DNA of 64,000 nt from Litorimonas sp965205225 (GCA_965205225.1 CBDBFZ010000003.1:1550001-1614000); one strand, 5' to 3'. Shown: positions 25,829 to 35,901, numbered from the stretch's first letter. Notes: generated by a model not told the origin, from the letters alone. Numbers and translations: made by a program.

Positions 25829-26465
25829 TGACATCATCCGTATCTGGGATTGTGTGAGTCTCTGCGAAGGCCAGGACTTCCCATTCCTGGAAATGCTCAT
25901 CTGCCATCAGTTCTGAAATATATGTGTCTGACCGCCGTGATCGCGGCAGTCCATAGCTTTCAAATCGCGTCGCAACCGGCGCATAGAACGCATCCGCGAT
26001 GGACCAGTTATTGAACAGGAACGGACCGTCGTGACGCGACAGCAAATCATCCCACATCGTCACGATTGTTTCTGCGTCCTTGAGACAGTCCTTGGGCATA
26101 TTGCCTTCTGTTCGCCGTTTCAAATTCATCGGGGCTTCGCGGCGCAACGCATCAAACCCTTCATGCATAAGATGTGTGACCCGGCGCGCCTCCACCCGAT
26201 TCGCTTCGTCTTTAGGCCATAGGTTCGGCACCATTTTCGCGCAGAATTCAGCGATGGCGAGACTGTCTGGGACCCGCTCACCATTGACGTCAAGCACTGG
26301 AACCGTGCCTGCCGGGCTAATCTGCAACAGACGATCCTTGGAACCCGGCACATCAAGATCGACCATCTTCGTCTCGAATGGTAGTTCCATCTTGCGCATG
26401 ATCAGCCACGACCTCAGCGACCAGCTAGAATAGTTATAGTTTCCGATGAAAAGCCTTAGCGCCAT
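25821..26465 (-). CDS. glutathione S-transferase family protein
   Basis: A 214-residue soluble protein with an N-terminal thioredoxin-like domain (LFIGNYNYSSWSLRSWLIMR, SPAGTVPVLDVNGERVPDSL with the cis-Pro and the SLAI segment) and a helical C-terminal domain. YNYSSWS supplies likely catalytic Ser/Tyr residues. This branch is widely distributed in alphaproteobacteria and has no assigned substrate. It begins one base before the stop of the cca gene upstream and overlaps apt, so cca-gst-apt form an operon. Confidence 0.9.
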   Translation of the reverse strand: MALRLFIGNYNYSSWSLRSWLIMRKMELPFETKMVDLDVPGSKDRLLQISPAGTVPVLDVNGERVPDSLAIAEFCAKMVPNLWPKDEANRVEARRVTHLMHEGFDALRREAPMNLKRRTEGNMPKDCLKDAETIVTMWDDLLSRHDGPFLFNNWSIADAFYAPVATRFESYGLPRSRRSDTYISELMADEHFQEWEVLAFAETHTIPDTDDVNA

Positions 26466-26466
26466 A

Positions 26467-27696
26467 TTAATATCCTAACAGTTTCAGGGCCGCTAGAAGT
26501 TGGGGTTTCTCGGTCGAAAAACCAGATCTGACCCACAGGGCCTCCAATGCGGCCAGCGCCTTACCCAGTTGCGGGTCCTTGGGGACACCCGCCTTTATAA
26601 GATCAGCCCCGCGCAAAGGAAATATCGGCGGCGTCCAGCCAAGGGCCAGATCCGCAAGGACCATCCAGCGCGCCGATTTAATCGGATCGGTTGCACTCGC
26701 AGCTCGCAGCCGTGCACGGTCCAGAATAGTCTGTTTACCTGATCGGTAGATCGCCTGCATCCGGGCTCGCTCGCTCATATCAGAAGACAGGCTCTCACCG
26801 TCCGATGCCCACGCCTGCAACCGGTCGGCTTCCTTGTTCGATAGACGCAGCCGCTTAGCTAAAAGAGTCGCTGGCAACGGTTCCCGGCCCATCATGGCCA
26901 TAAGTCGAAGGACTGGATCAGGCTTGATCGCTTCGCGCCCTTCCAAAGCGACGATATAGGAAAGACCATCTACATTGCTGGCTTCGGGCAGAAGCGTATC
27001 CAGTAATTCCTGTTGCAGCATGATCTGGACCGAACGGACTGGATCCGGTGCAGAGAGGAGCTTCTTAGTCTCGCTCCACACCCGCTCGGCAGAGAGTGTT
27101 TTCATCCCGCTACGATTGTTCCGGCAGGCGCCCAAGGCCTCTTTTGTGATCTTCGCGTCCTGGCCATACCAGGCGACAAATCGGAACAGCCGGAGAATGC
27201 GCAGATAATCCTCACGCACACGCTGATCCGCATCTCCGACAAAACGAAAACGGCGCGCTTCTATATCCACCAATCCTTCGCCGGTTGGATCAAAAATCTC
27301 GCCCGATTGATCGGCGTAGAGCGCGTTGACAGTAAAATCACGGCGCAGGGCATCTTCGGCCCAATCATCGGTATAGGCGATAACAGCGCGGCGGCCATCC
27401 GTTTCCATATCCCGCCTCAAGGTCGTGATTTCATAGGGTTTTCCGCCAATGACAGCCGTAATGGTTCCGTACGTAATGCCTGTCGGAACCGTCTTGATCT
27501 TCGCGTCTTTCAACAAAGCCATCACGGTTTCTGGCGCAATTTGCGTGGCCAGATCAATATCGGCAACGGGTTCGTCCCACAGCACATTGCGGACGCATCC
27601 GCCGACAAAACGGGTCGACCCATCTGGCAGTGCGGCTAGAATGGCTTGCACACCAGTATCGTCAATAAACGAAAGTGAGTGACTCGAATGGGGCAT
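26467..27696 (-). CDS. CCA tRNA nucleotidyltransferase / poly(A) polymerase family
   Basis: Adds or repairs the 3-prime CCA of tRNA. The class II nucleotidyltransferase head reads FVGGCVRNVLWDEPVADIDLA (GGxVRD-type loop, here GGCVRN, and the two metal-binding Asp in DID), followed by RRDFTVNALYAD and FRFVGDADQRVREDYLRILR. The ATG at 27696 gives 409 residues; the frame continues to a TTG at 27738 without family support. It is preceded by the Nudix and DUF1285 genes, an order common in alphaproteobacteria. Confidence 0.92.
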   Translation of the reverse strand: MPHSSHSLSFIDDTGVQAILAALPDGSTRFVGGCVRNVLWDEPVADIDLATQIAPETVMALLKDAKIKTVPTGITYGTITAVIGGKPYEITTLRRDMETDGRRAVIAYTDDWAEDALRRDFTVNALYADQSGEIFDPTGEGLVDIEARRFRFVGDADQRVREDYLRILRLFRFVAWYGQDAKITKEALGACRNNRSGMKTLSAERVWSETKKLLSAPDPVRSVQIMLQQELLDTLLPEASNVDGLSYIVALEGREAIKPDPVLRLMAMMGREPLPATLLAKRLRLSNKEADRLQAWASDGESLSSDMSERARMQAIYRSGKQTILDRARLRAASATDPIKSARWMVLADLALGWTPPIFPLRGADLIKAGVPKDPQLGKALAALEALWVRSGFSTEKPQLLAALKLLGY

Positions 27697-27757
27697 CGCC
27701 GCGTCATAGCGGAGCAGTGGCGGGCGACAAGACAGCAATCCGCCTTGTCTTTAAAAC

Positions 27758-28366
27758 TTAAATCTCATCCATATCATTGAAAGCCCGGTTCCAGACGCGC
27801 CACGTCATCCCGGCTGTCATGCCCCAAATGTTACGCAGCGTCCCGTCAGGCCCTGTATAAGGCATATAATAGACTGTGTGCATCCGCCCTTCAAACGCCA
27901 GCTGTTTGGTCACATGGTTTGATGGGTCCATCAGAAAACCCAGCGGCACTTCGAAGACCTCCTCGACTTCATGGGGATCAATCGCGAACGCCGCCTCTGG
28001 ATCAATGATCCCGGCAAAGGGCGTCACCCGAAAGTACCCGGCGGCATCGAAGGATGGAAGCCGCCCCAGAATCTCAATCCGCTCAGACCTGATGCCAATC
28101 TCTTCTTCGGTTTCTCGCAGGGCGGCATTCAGGACGGTTTCACCTATTTCGACCTTCCCGCCTGGGAAACTGATCTGCCCGGCATGATTGGGCATGGTTT
28201 CAGGGCGCTGCGTATAAATCAGGTTCCAGCCTGATGGTCGCTGTACAAAAGGGAGCAACACCGCCGCCAAGCGCTGTGTCTCGCGCGTAATCCGATGGGC
28301 TCCATCCTGAATCGGCGGCGGCAGGAAGGCACCGCGCAATCTTTGCTCAACCGAGACGTTCACCAT
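27758..28366 (-). CDS. CoA pyrophosphatase (Nudix hydrolase)
   Basis: A 202-residue Nudix enzyme. The Nudix box GGKVEIGETVLNAALRETEE followed by EIG matches G-x5-E-x7-REUxEExGU, and the preceding HAGQISFPGGK is characteristic of the NudL/CoA-hydrolysing branch. It overlaps the DUF1285 gene by 7 bases and lies 61 bases ahead of the cca start. Its expected reaction is cleavage of CoA to phosphopantetheine and 3',5'-ADP. Confidence 0.93.
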   Translation of the reverse strand: MVNVSVEQRLRGAFLPPPIQDGAHRITRETQRLAAVLLPFVQRPSGWNLIYTQRPETMPNHAGQISFPGGKVEIGETVLNAALRETEEEIGIRSERIEILGRLPSFDAAGYFRVTPFAGIIDPEAAFAIDPHEVEEVFEVPLGFLMDPSNHVTKQLAFEGRMHTVYYMPYTGPDGTLRNIWGMTAGMTWRVWNRAFNDMDEI

Positions 28367-28968
28367 ATATGTGCGCCCTTGGGACCGAGCGGGAAAAACG
28401 TGCCGCCCGCCCAGACACCGAGCGTATCATCACGCTCGACCGCAAGCTCAACCAGCTCATAAAATACGGCGCGGTTAATGGCAGCCTCAAGCCGACCGCG
28501 AACCAGTATATAGGGGTCCGGTTCCAAAGTCTCGGCATCGGTTTCAACCCGAATCGGACACTCGGGACCTGCCTCAACGGTCTCATCGAAATTGGTCCTG
28601 AAAAAGAGACGCTGATCCTCGCCTTCATCCATTGCATCTACGCGAATGGCAAGAAAGGGGGCGCGCTCAACCTGTATACCCAGTTTCTCAACCGGAGTTA
28701 CGAGGTAGGTCCGACCGTCCTCATCCTTGCGCAGCACTGATGCGAACAGGTCAATCAATCCCTTGCGCGTAATGCGTGATCCTTCATGCCACCACGATCC
28801 ATCGGCCTTGATGACCAGATCCATTTCGCCGCAATAATCCGGATCCCATCGGTCCACAGGGCGCTGATCGCCGGACGTGTCGGCAAGCGCATCCATCAGA
28901 TCCTGCAGAGAGAAACCAGCATCACTTTTTTGGGGCTTACCGCCATTTAACGTGCTTTCAGTGGTCAT
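28360..28968 (-). CDS. DUF1285 domain-containing protein
   Basis: A 202-residue protein with the DUF1285 core: CGEMDLVIKADGSWWHEGSR, LIDLFASVLRKDEDGRTYLV, TPVEKLGIQVERAPFLAIRV and a C-terminal half containing FRTNFDETVEAGPECPIRV. Structures of relatives show a two-domain beta fold, function unassigned. It heads the DUF1285-Nudix-cca-gst-apt operon and is divergent from moxR with a 66-base gap that must hold both promoters. Confidence 0.9.
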   Translation of the reverse strand: MTTESTLNGGKPQKSDAGFSLQDLMDALADTSGDQRPVDRWDPDYCGEMDLVIKADGSWWHEGSRITRKGLIDLFASVLRKDEDGRTYLVTPVEKLGIQVERAPFLAIRVDAMDEGEDQRLFFRTNFDETVEAGPECPIRVETDAETLEPDPYILVRGRLEAAINRAVFYELVELAVERDDTLGVWAGGTFFPLGPKGAHIW

Positions 28969-29034
28969 GGGCCTTTCCCGGCGGCACCCGCCTCGCTACG
29001 CATCTATCAAATACTATAGATACAGACACAGTAT

Positions 29035-30039
29035 ATGGGCCAGATGCTCGACACCATAGTTGATCCCGCAACAGAGAAAGCCGCGGCCAAAGCCGTCGAA
29101 ACCCTGGCCAGCGTTCGTGAGAATATCGGCCAGGTCGTCTATGGGCAGGACCGTGTCGTTGATCTTGCTCTTGCAGCGATCCTGTCAGGCGGTCACGCCC
29201 TACTTGTCGGCGTACCCGGATTGGCGAAAACGCTCCTTGTCGAAACATTGGGGACAGTCCTAGGGCTGAAAGAATCCCGCATCCAATTTACGCCGGATCT
29301 GATGCCAGCCGATATTCTTGGGTCCGAAGTTCTGGATCAGGACGAAGAGGGTCGCCGCACTTTCCGATTCATCAAAGGTCCTGTTTTCACGCAGCTATTG
29401 ATGGCCGATGAAATCAACAGGGCCAGTCCGCGTACTCAGTCAGCCTTGCTACAGGCCATGCAGGAAAAAGCCGTCACGATCGCTGGCGCGCGCCACGACC
29501 TGCCGAAACCGTTCCATGTCCTGTCGACACAGAACCCGATTGAGCAGGAAGGCACTTACCCTCTGCCCGAAGCCCAGCTCGATCGGTTCCTGTTTCAGAT
29601 TGATGTAGAATTTCCGGAGCTTTCGACCGAAAGAGACATTCTCATTTCCACTACAGGCGCAACTTTGCCGAAATCGAAGAAGGCGATGACGGCCAAGGCA
29701 CTGATGGATATGCAATCGCTCGTTCGCAAATTGCCTGTCGGCGAGAGTGTGCTGGAAGCGATTCTGACGTTCGTCCGGAATGCAAGGCCCGACCAATCGG
29801 ACGACGAAACGGTCCGCAGCACGGTTGCCTGGGGCCCAGGCCCTCGCGCTGGACAGGCCCTGATGCTTGCAACGCGCGCGAAGGCCTTAATCGAAGGCCG
29901 GGTCGCCCCGTCCATCGACGATGTAATTGATCTGGCTGGGCCGGTATTGCGGCATAGAATGGCGCTCAGCTTTGCGGCCCGTGCAGACGGCGCAACAATC
30001 GATACAATCATTGAGCGCCTGAAGGAGCGGATCCGCTAG
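29035..30039 (+). CDS. MoxR family AAA+ ATPase
   Basis: A 334-residue ATPase thought to act as a metal-cofactor or complex-maturation chaperone. Walker A is GVPGLAKTLL, Walker B LLMADEINRASPRTQSALLQ, sensor-1 STQNPIEQEGTYPLPEAQLD followed by RFLF, and the lid domain has HRMALSFAARADG. It starts the moxR-DUF58-DUF4159-membrane protein operon; five bases separate it from the DUF58 gene. Confidence 0.95.
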   Translation: MGQMLDTIVDPATEKAAAKAVETLASVRENIGQVVYGQDRVVDLALAAILSGGHALLVGVPGLAKTLLVETLGTVLGLKESRIQFTPDLMPADILGSEVLDQDEEGRRTFRFIKGPVFTQLLMADEINRASPRTQSALLQAMQEKAVTIAGARHDLPKPFHVLSTQNPIEQEGTYPLPEAQLDRFLFQIDVEFPELSTERDILISTTGATLPKSKKAMTAKALMDMQSLVRKLPVGESVLEAILTFVRNARPDQSDDETVRSTVAWGPGPRAGQALMLATRAKALIEGRVAPSIDDVIDLAGPVLRHRMALSFAARADGATIDTIIERLKERIR

Positions 30040-30044
30040 GCCCC

Positions 30045-30920
30045 ATGCCGGTCGAGACCGCTCACACCCTACGACAGGATGCCGACCGGCTTGCTGGCGG
30101 CTATCCCGCTCTGCTGGCCGAGGCCGAACGCGTTGCCGCTCTCGTCGCTGCGGGGGTTCATGGGCGACGGCGTCCGGGACAAGGCGAAACCTTCTGGCAA
30201 TACCGCCCCTACGATGTGTCAGATCCGGCGAACCGGATTGACTGGCGACGCTCGGCGCGCGGTAATGCTGTGTTTGTTCGCGATACGGAGTGGGAAGCTG
30301 CCAATTCAGTCTTTATCTGGCGTGACGGCGGAGCGGGTATGGATTGGCGATCGAGCAAATCATTGCCGACAAAACGCGACCGGGCCAGCGTGCTCTCTCT
30401 CGCTCTGGCTTCGCTGCTGATGCGCGGTGGTGAGCGCTGTGCAATCTTGGGCGAGAGCGAACGCCCCCGATCCGGACGCGTTGGCTACGAACGACTCGCG
30501 CTCCGGCTCGCCCATTCAAACGGTATGTTAGAACTTTTGTCAGGCAAACTCCCTGCTCACGCCAAGTTACTTATCGCCAGTGACTTCTTGACCGAGCCGG
30601 AGGCGTGGCCACAACGGCTCGCAGCTCTGGCAGCCCGGCCCGCATCTGGCGTGCTGCTGCACATTATTGACCCGGCGGAAGAGAGCTTTCCGTTCAAGGG
30701 GCGCATTGAGTTCCAGACACCCGGAGGCTGGCTCAAACCCTATCTGCTGGGACGGGCGGAGCGGGCCAAGACAGACTACCGCACACGCTTTCAGGCCCAT
30801 TGCCAACGGATTGATGACAGCACCCGTCATCTCGGCTTTACCCTTATTCGCCATCATACGGATCAGCCGCCCGGACCTGCGCTCACGGCTCTTTATCAAG
30901 CGTTCGAAGGGACGCTGTAA
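30045..30920 (+). CDS. DUF58 domain-containing protein
   Basis: A 291-residue soluble protein with the DUF58 hallmark: GQGETFWQYRPYDVSDPANR followed by IDWRRSAR, and FVRDTEWE. DUF58 proteins have a von Willebrand A-related fold and are nearly always encoded next to MoxR. The stop overlaps the start of the next gene by one base (TAATG). Partner of the MoxR ATPase by genomic association; the molecular role is not established. Confidence 0.92.
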   Translation: MPVETAHTLRQDADRLAGGYPALLAEAERVAALVAAGVHGRRRPGQGETFWQYRPYDVSDPANRIDWRRSARGNAVFVRDTEWEAANSVFIWRDGGAGMDWRSSKSLPTKRDRASVLSLALASLLMRGGERCAILGESERPRSGRVGYERLALRLAHSNGMLELLSGKLPAHAKLLIASDFLTEPEAWPQRLAALAARPASGVLLHIIDPAEESFPFKGRIEFQTPGGWLKPYLLGRAERAKTDYRTRFQAHCQRIDDSTRHLGFTLIRHHTDQPPGPALTALYQAFEGTL

Positions 30921-33556
30921 TGGGATCGCTGATCTTACTCGCGCCGCTCACACTGCTCGGCCTGCTGACTTTGCCGCTGGTCTGGTGGATATTGAAAATC
31001 AGTCCGCCAGCGCCAAAACGCCGCCTCTTTCCGCCCCTCGCCATTCTGATCGGCCTGGAAACGGATGAAGAAACGCCGAATGCCACACCCATCTGGTTGT
31101 TAATCTACCGCCTTCTCATGGTGACTCTAGCCGTATTCGCACTCAGCCTGCCCTTGCTGCAAGGTGATGATGCCGGAGTCGAACGACCCCTCACCCTGAT
31201 TATAGATGACAGTGCCGCCGCTGCGCCCATCTGGGACGGTATCACGGACGAAGCCCGGCGCCGGGTTCGGGACGCACAGCGCGCCAATCAGGACATTGTC
31301 CTGTTGCTCGGAGCCGAACTGGAAACGACCCCCATACCAGCGGCCGAAGCGCTGCTACGCTTGCGATCTGCCACACCGCGATTGCGTAATCAGACCGCTG
31401 AGTTTCCGTCGCCGCCAACCGATCGGCAAACCGTCTATCTCTCCTCTGGTGTCAGTTTTGGTATTGAGGATCAGCTCTTGGACGGGCTTAAGCGCGCATC
31501 AGCAACAGTCATCATGCCCGAAAACATTGATACTGTTATCGTCCCTGGCGATGTGCGCGAAACGGCTGATGGGTTTGAGACAGACTGGTTCAGCGCGTAT
31601 GGAAGACGCACCGCGATGGTCGAGGCGCTATCGGCGCGGGGCGACATATTGGCGGTCGAGCCCTTGACATTCGCGCCAGGCCGTTCGCTCGCAACTGCAC
31701 AGATATCTCTTCCACCGCAACTCCGATCCCGGGTCGCGAGACTCCGGATTGCCAGAATGCGCGCCGGGGCGGCGACGAAACTGCTTGATGATGCGTTCGG
31801 GCGGCCGCTCGTCGGTGTGCTCGCGCCTCCATCCGGAACCTCCAGCCCGCTCCTGTCGGAAGATTTCTACCCTGAGCAGGCTCTGGCGCCGTTTGCGGAT
31901 CTGTTCATTGGCAATGTTGAGTCCGTTCTCTCTCTCAATCCAACTGTCCTGATCATGCCAGATTCCATGAGTTCGGATGCAGAAGAAATTATCGACTATG
32001 TCGAAAATGGTGGTGTCCTGATCCGCTTTGCAGGTCCACAGATCGCGAATGTTCAGGATGATTTGTTGCCCGTCGCCCTGCGGCGCGGCGGACGATCCAT
32101 TGGCGGCGCGCTCGCTTGGGAGACGCCGCAAAGTCTGGCTCCATTCGCCACCGAGTCACCCTTTTTTGGCCTCTCCATTCCGAAGGATGTCACTGTATCC
32201 CGGCAGGTTATGGCGCGGCCCGGTGCTGAAACTGATGCCCATACATGGGCACGACTGGAAGATGGATCACCTATTGTCACATCCGCTGTGCGGGGCGACG
32301 GCCGCGTTATCCTATTCCACGTTACGGCGGGACCTGAATGGTCAAATCTTGCGATTTCAGGGCTTTACGTTGACATGTTGAAACGCATACTGCCACTCGC
32401 AAAATCCCGACGGGTCATATCTGACACGACAAACGGCGCTTGGACCCTCGACCGGATGCTGGGTCCCTTTGGTGAACTTCGCCCTCCGCCACCCCGACCC
32501 GTGACGATTGACGACACGGCGTGGAACCAACGGCTGAGCGAGCTGACACCCGGCTATTACCGCTCGGGCACGCGCCAAAGGGCCGTTGACTCCATATCGA
32601 ACCCTGAGGCGATTCAACCGTTTCCCACTGATGGTTTGAGCGTTCTTCGCGGCAGGTCGAGCGATCCACGCTCCCTCGCGGGTCTATTGCTGGGTCTCAC
32701 TCTGGCGATGCTCGCCGTCGACATGCTCCTATCAGCAATTATTTCAGGCCGACTACGCCGCTTCGGCCCTGTTGCTGCCGCCCTACTGACTGTCTGCATC
32801 ATATCTCTACCTCACGGTGCAGACGCCAATAATCGTGTTCGCGACTCTGCCCTCGGCCTACATCTGGGCTATATTGAGACGGGTGACGTTCGAGTGGATC
32901 AGTTGAGCGAGACGGCCATGGAAAGCCTGAGCCGTCAGCTCAATCTGCGCACGACAATCGAACCGGTTGGCGTTCACGGAGTCTCGCCTGACAGTGAGGG
33001 TTTGGAAATGTACCCGTTTCTCTACTGGCCCATTCGGCTAGACACACCAGCTCTGACTGAAGCCGAAAGGATCTCACTCAACGCTTATATAGCCGCGGGT
33101 GGGACACTGGTTCTGGACACGGCAGACGAAGCCGAGCGGTCCTTCCGGTCAGGTGACCCCCATCCCGGCCTTTCACGCGTAACCGAAGGTATCTCCATCG
33201 GACGATTAGTCAGAGTGCCCGAGGATCATGTGCTGACAAAGTCCTTCTATCTGCTACAGGTCTTCCCGGGACGCTGGGCCAATGGTCCGCTTTATGTCGA
33301 GGCGGATGGTGCCACCCAGGGCGGGCGCGATGGTGTCTCATCCGTCATTATCGGTTCGAACGACTGGGCCGCAGGCTGGGCGATTGATCCGGAGACCGGT
33401 ACGCTGGTCGATCTGGCCAATGAAATACCGCGTCAGCGGGAAATGTCCGTCCGGTTCGGTGTCAATCTCGCCATGTATGCATTGTCCGGAAACTATAAAG
33501 CCGATCAGGTTCACGCGGCTGAACTGATCCGCCGTCTCGGGCGGATTGAAGAATGA
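30920..33556 (+). CDS. BatA-N / DUF4159 domain membrane protein
   Basis: An 878-residue inner-membrane protein. Residues 1-80 are a BatA N-terminal region with two helices (LLAPLTLLGLLTLPLVWWIL and LLMVTLAVFALSLPLL) joined by a loop ending PLAILIGLETDEETP. The middle is periplasmic; a helix near residue 590 and another near 610 precede the C-terminal DUF4159 domain (ALGLHLGYIETGDVRVDQLS, YPFLYWPIRLDTPALTEAE, AAGGTLVLDTADE), which resembles a glutamine amidotransferase fold. Typical fourth partner of alphaproteobacterial MoxR loci. It overlaps the next gene by 4 bases. Confidence 0.9.
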   Translation: MGSLILLAPLTLLGLLTLPLVWWILKISPPAPKRRLFPPLAILIGLETDEETPNATPIWLLIYRLLMVTLAVFALSLPLLQGDDAGVERPLTLIIDDSAAAAPIWDGITDEARRRVRDAQRANQDIVLLLGAELETTPIPAAEALLRLRSATPRLRNQTAEFPSPPTDRQTVYLSSGVSFGIEDQLLDGLKRASATVIMPENIDTVIVPGDVRETADGFETDWFSAYGRRTAMVEALSARGDILAVEPLTFAPGRSLATAQISLPPQLRSRVARLRIARMRAGAATKLLDDAFGRPLVGVLAPPSGTSSPLLSEDFYPEQALAPFADLFIGNVESVLSLNPTVLIMPDSMSSDAEEIIDYVENGGVLIRFAGPQIANVQDDLLPVALRRGGRSIGGALAWETPQSLAPFATESPFFGLSIPKDVTVSRQVMARPGAETDAHTWARLEDGSPIVTSAVRGDGRVILFHVTAGPEWSNLAISGLYVDMLKRILPLAKSRRVISDTTNGAWTLDRMLGPFGELRPPPPRPVTIDDTAWNQRLSELTPGYYRSGTRQRAVDSISNPEAIQPFPTDGLSVLRGRSSDPRSLAGLLLGLTLAMLAVDMLLSAIISGRLRRFGPVAAALLTVCIISLPHGADANNRVRDSALGLHLGYIETGDVRVDQLSETAMESLSRQLNLRTTIEPVGVHGVSPDSEGLEMYPFLYWPIRLDTPALTEAERISLNAYIAAGGTLVLDTADEAERSFRSGDPHPGLSRVTEGISIGRLVRVPEDHVLTKSFYLLQVFPGRWANGPLYVEADGATQGGRDGVSSVIIGSNDWAAGWAIDPETGTLVDLANEIPRQREMSVRFGVNLAMYALSGNYKADQVHAAELIRRLGRIEE

Positions 33557-35649
33557 TCGAAGACATCCTGTCGCGGATCGCCTTTGATCCTCTTCTGCCT
33601 TGGCCCTGGGTCATCGCGCTCGTCGGAATCGCCTCTGCTGCGGCTCTACTTGCAGCGACGGCGCGGATGAAATCAGATTTTCAGAGGCTGCTCGCGGCCC
33701 TCTTTCTGGGCCTCGCTTTGAGCGGGCCGCAACTGGTCAGCGAAGATCGGCTCCCTCTGCCGGACTCGGTTATCCTTCTGAAAGACGGATCGGATTCCAT
33801 GCAGCTCGGTGAGCGGTCTGATGTGGCCGACGCCGCTGAAGTCTCACTCCGCGATGCCTTGGCCGCTTCTGGTCCGGTCGATATCATTACGGTTGATGTT
33901 CCACCTGACGGGGACGGTACTCGGATGGCGCGCTCACTGAATGATGCGCTCGCCTCAGTCCCATCAGGCCGACTTGGCGGTGTGATTGCGCTCACCGATG
34001 GTCAGACCCACGATGTCAGTGAAGCAACCGCAGCGGCCATTCCTGAAGATATTCCGTTTCACGCCATGATCATTGGTGATCCAGAGGCTCGAGATCGCAG
34101 AATTTCTGCTGTCACAGCTCCGAAATTCGGTGTCGTTGGTGAGCTCGCCAATTTCGAACTCCGGGTCGATGATCCAGGATTTGACGGCGAACGCGCCCAG
34201 ATCGAAGTTCGGCTCAATGGCGAGCGCAAAGCCCGATTTCCCATCACGATCGGACAAATCCTGTCGATCCCGCTCGAAATCGAACGACGGGGACGTAACA
34301 CTGTCGAAATGACGGTCGCGCCAGCCGATGGCGGCGAGCTTACGCTGAACAATAATCTGTTCATCGCTGAAATCTCCGGGATCCGTGATCGTATGCGGGT
34401 TCTTCTGATTACCGGTGAACCGCATAGCGGCGGTCGGGCCTGGCGCAATCTGCTGAAATCCGATCCGTCGATCGACCTTGTCCAGTTTACGATCCTGACT
34501 CAACCACGGGTTAAATCCACGAATGCGTCGGAACGCAAGCTGTCCCTGATCCAGTTCCCGAGACAGCAACTGTTTGAAGAGCGGCTCGACGATTTCGACC
34601 TAATCATTTTCGATCAATATCAACGCCGCGCCATTCCGACGGTAGATGGCCGGACGCAACTAACCATTCCGCCGCGCTATTTCTCGAACATTGCTCGTTA
34701 TGTCGAAGATGGCGGCGCGCTTCTACTTGCCGCTGGCCCCGCCTTTCCCACGGTCGACAGTCTTTTCCTGACGCCCCTCGTCAGTGTTCTGCCAACGCGA
34801 CCTACCGGCGACATTACCGAAGAGGCATTCCGCGCAGAGTTGAATGCTAAAGGGCGACTTCATCCGATCACACGGTCTTTTGACGGGCGTGATGATCAGA
34901 TCTGGGGGCCTTGGTACCGGGCCATCGGCAATGATCCCCTGTCAGGAAATGTTCTGATGGAAGGTCCTGACGGCACGCCCCTATTCATTATAGACAGGGT
35001 CGAAGATGGCCGGGTCGCCATGCTGATGAGCGATCAGGCGTGGCTGTGGGCGAAAGGTCATCAGGGCGGCGGCCCGTACAGAGAAATGTTCCGCAGGACA
35101 GCCCACTGGCTTCTGGGGGAACCGGACCTAGACGCCGAGACCCTGACCGCTCGCGCTGAGAACCAGCAATTGATCGTGGAACGGCGTACCCTTGGTGAGG
35201 TACCCGGACGAGCCGATGTCATTCTACCAAATGGTGCGGTGGCGGAAATCGAGATGATCGAAAACGAGCCCGGCTATTATTCCGGCACTCTGCCGCTTGA
35301 TGGTCTCGGTGCGTACCGATTGAGCCACGGTGATCTGTCCACCATTGCAGCGGTTGGTATGCTCAACCCGATCGAATTCGCCGAACTACTTCCGACAACG
35401 GACATTCTGACGCCCATATCGGATGTCACTGGCGGCGTGACACGCATGATCGGTCTGTCGATTGACGCTCTGCCTGAAATCCGCCGGCTTCAGTCCGGTG
35501 CCATGGCGGGCCGGGACTGGATCGGAATACGCGATAATAATGCCTATACGGTCACGCGGTCCAAACGACGCCCATTGGCACCGCCTCTGGTCTTTTTCCT
35601 CGCTTTTTTCGCCTCGCTTATATGGGGTTGGCTAAGGGAAGCGACCTAG
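33553..35649 (+). CDS. membrane protein with VWA-like and amidotransferase-like domains
   Basis: A 698-residue protein, the last gene of the MoxR operon. Two N-terminal helices (about 17-36 and 45-63) are followed by a VWA-like segment whose metal-binding loop is altered (LLKDGSDSMQLGERSD instead of DxSxS) and later VIALTDGQTHDVSE. Residues about 330-480 look like a class I glutamine amidotransferase fold (RYVEDGGALLLAAGPAFPT). A C-terminal helix (LVFFLAFFASLIWGWL) anchors the end. The context predicts a complex with the DUF4159 protein. Its TAG stop lies in the CCTAGG of an IS-end-like sequence. Confidence 0.8.
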   Translation: MIEDILSRIAFDPLLPWPWVIALVGIASAAALLAATARMKSDFQRLLAALFLGLALSGPQLVSEDRLPLPDSVILLKDGSDSMQLGERSDVADAAEVSLRDALAASGPVDIITVDVPPDGDGTRMARSLNDALASVPSGRLGGVIALTDGQTHDVSEATAAAIPEDIPFHAMIIGDPEARDRRISAVTAPKFGVVGELANFELRVDDPGFDGERAQIEVRLNGERKARFPITIGQILSIPLEIERRGRNTVEMTVAPADGGELTLNNNLFIAEISGIRDRMRVLLITGEPHSGGRAWRNLLKSDPSIDLVQFTILTQPRVKSTNASERKLSLIQFPRQQLFEERLDDFDLIIFDQYQRRAIPTVDGRTQLTIPPRYFSNIARYVEDGGALLLAAGPAFPTVDSLFLTPLVSVLPTRPTGDITEEAFRAELNAKGRLHPITRSFDGRDDQIWGPWYRAIGNDPLSGNVLMEGPDGTPLFIIDRVEDGRVAMLMSDQAWLWAKGHQGGGPYREMFRRTAHWLLGEPDLDAETLTARAENQQLIVERRTLGEVPGRADVILPNGAVAEIEMIENEPGYYSGTLPLDGLGAYRLSHGDLSTIAAVGMLNPIEFAELLPTTDILTPISDVTGGVTRMIGLSIDALPEIRRLQSGAMAGRDWIGIRDNNAYTVTRSKRRPLAPPLVFFLAFFASLIWGWLREAT

Positions 35650-35705
35650 GCTCAGGCCCTATTGATTTCAGGGATTCCTTTTTGTTTTGATTTTTGATTC
35701 CCCTT
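35645..35705 (+). repeat. solo IS5-type end, copy 2, with possible terminator
   Basis: Starts CCTAGGCTCAGGCCCTATTG then ATTT, matching the IS end at 10817-10840 at all but one base and continuing through a T-rich stretch like the inner end of such elements. No transposase follows. Within it CCCT...AGGG can pair ahead of TTTTTGTTTTG and may serve as the terminator of the moxR operon. Confidence 0.6.
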
Positions 35706-35901
35706 ACAGTGGCGGTGTTTCATGACCAAAGTGATGTCCCGGGATTTGCGTCAGCGTGTCGTTGACTATGTCGCGCAAGGCCGGGCCGTTTTGTTGCCGG
35801 CCACTCGGTGAAACCCCGTGTGACAGATCGACCCCGAACGTCACCTCAATCTGTCCGGCAGGCACGGTCCCCGACTCTATCCTGATCTCTGTCTTGGTCA
35901 T
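35704..35901 (-). CDS. small protein downstream of giant repeat protein 1
   Basis: A 65-residue ORF starting 28 bases after the stop of giant protein 1. Residues 5-38 (TEIRIESGTVPAGQIEV, TFGVDLSHGVSPS) are nearly identical to the ORF in the same place after giant protein 2. The C-terminal part (RDIVNDTLTQIPGHHFGHE) is not shared. No family recognised; the short FGV strand faintly recalls trypsin-co-occurring domains, which I do not claim. Conservation of place and frame in both copies supports real translation, although simple DNA duplication would give the same picture. Confidence 0.45.
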   Translation of the reverse strand: MTKTEIRIESGTVPAGQIEVTFGVDLSHGVSPSGRQQNGPALRDIVNDTLTQIPGHHFGHETPPL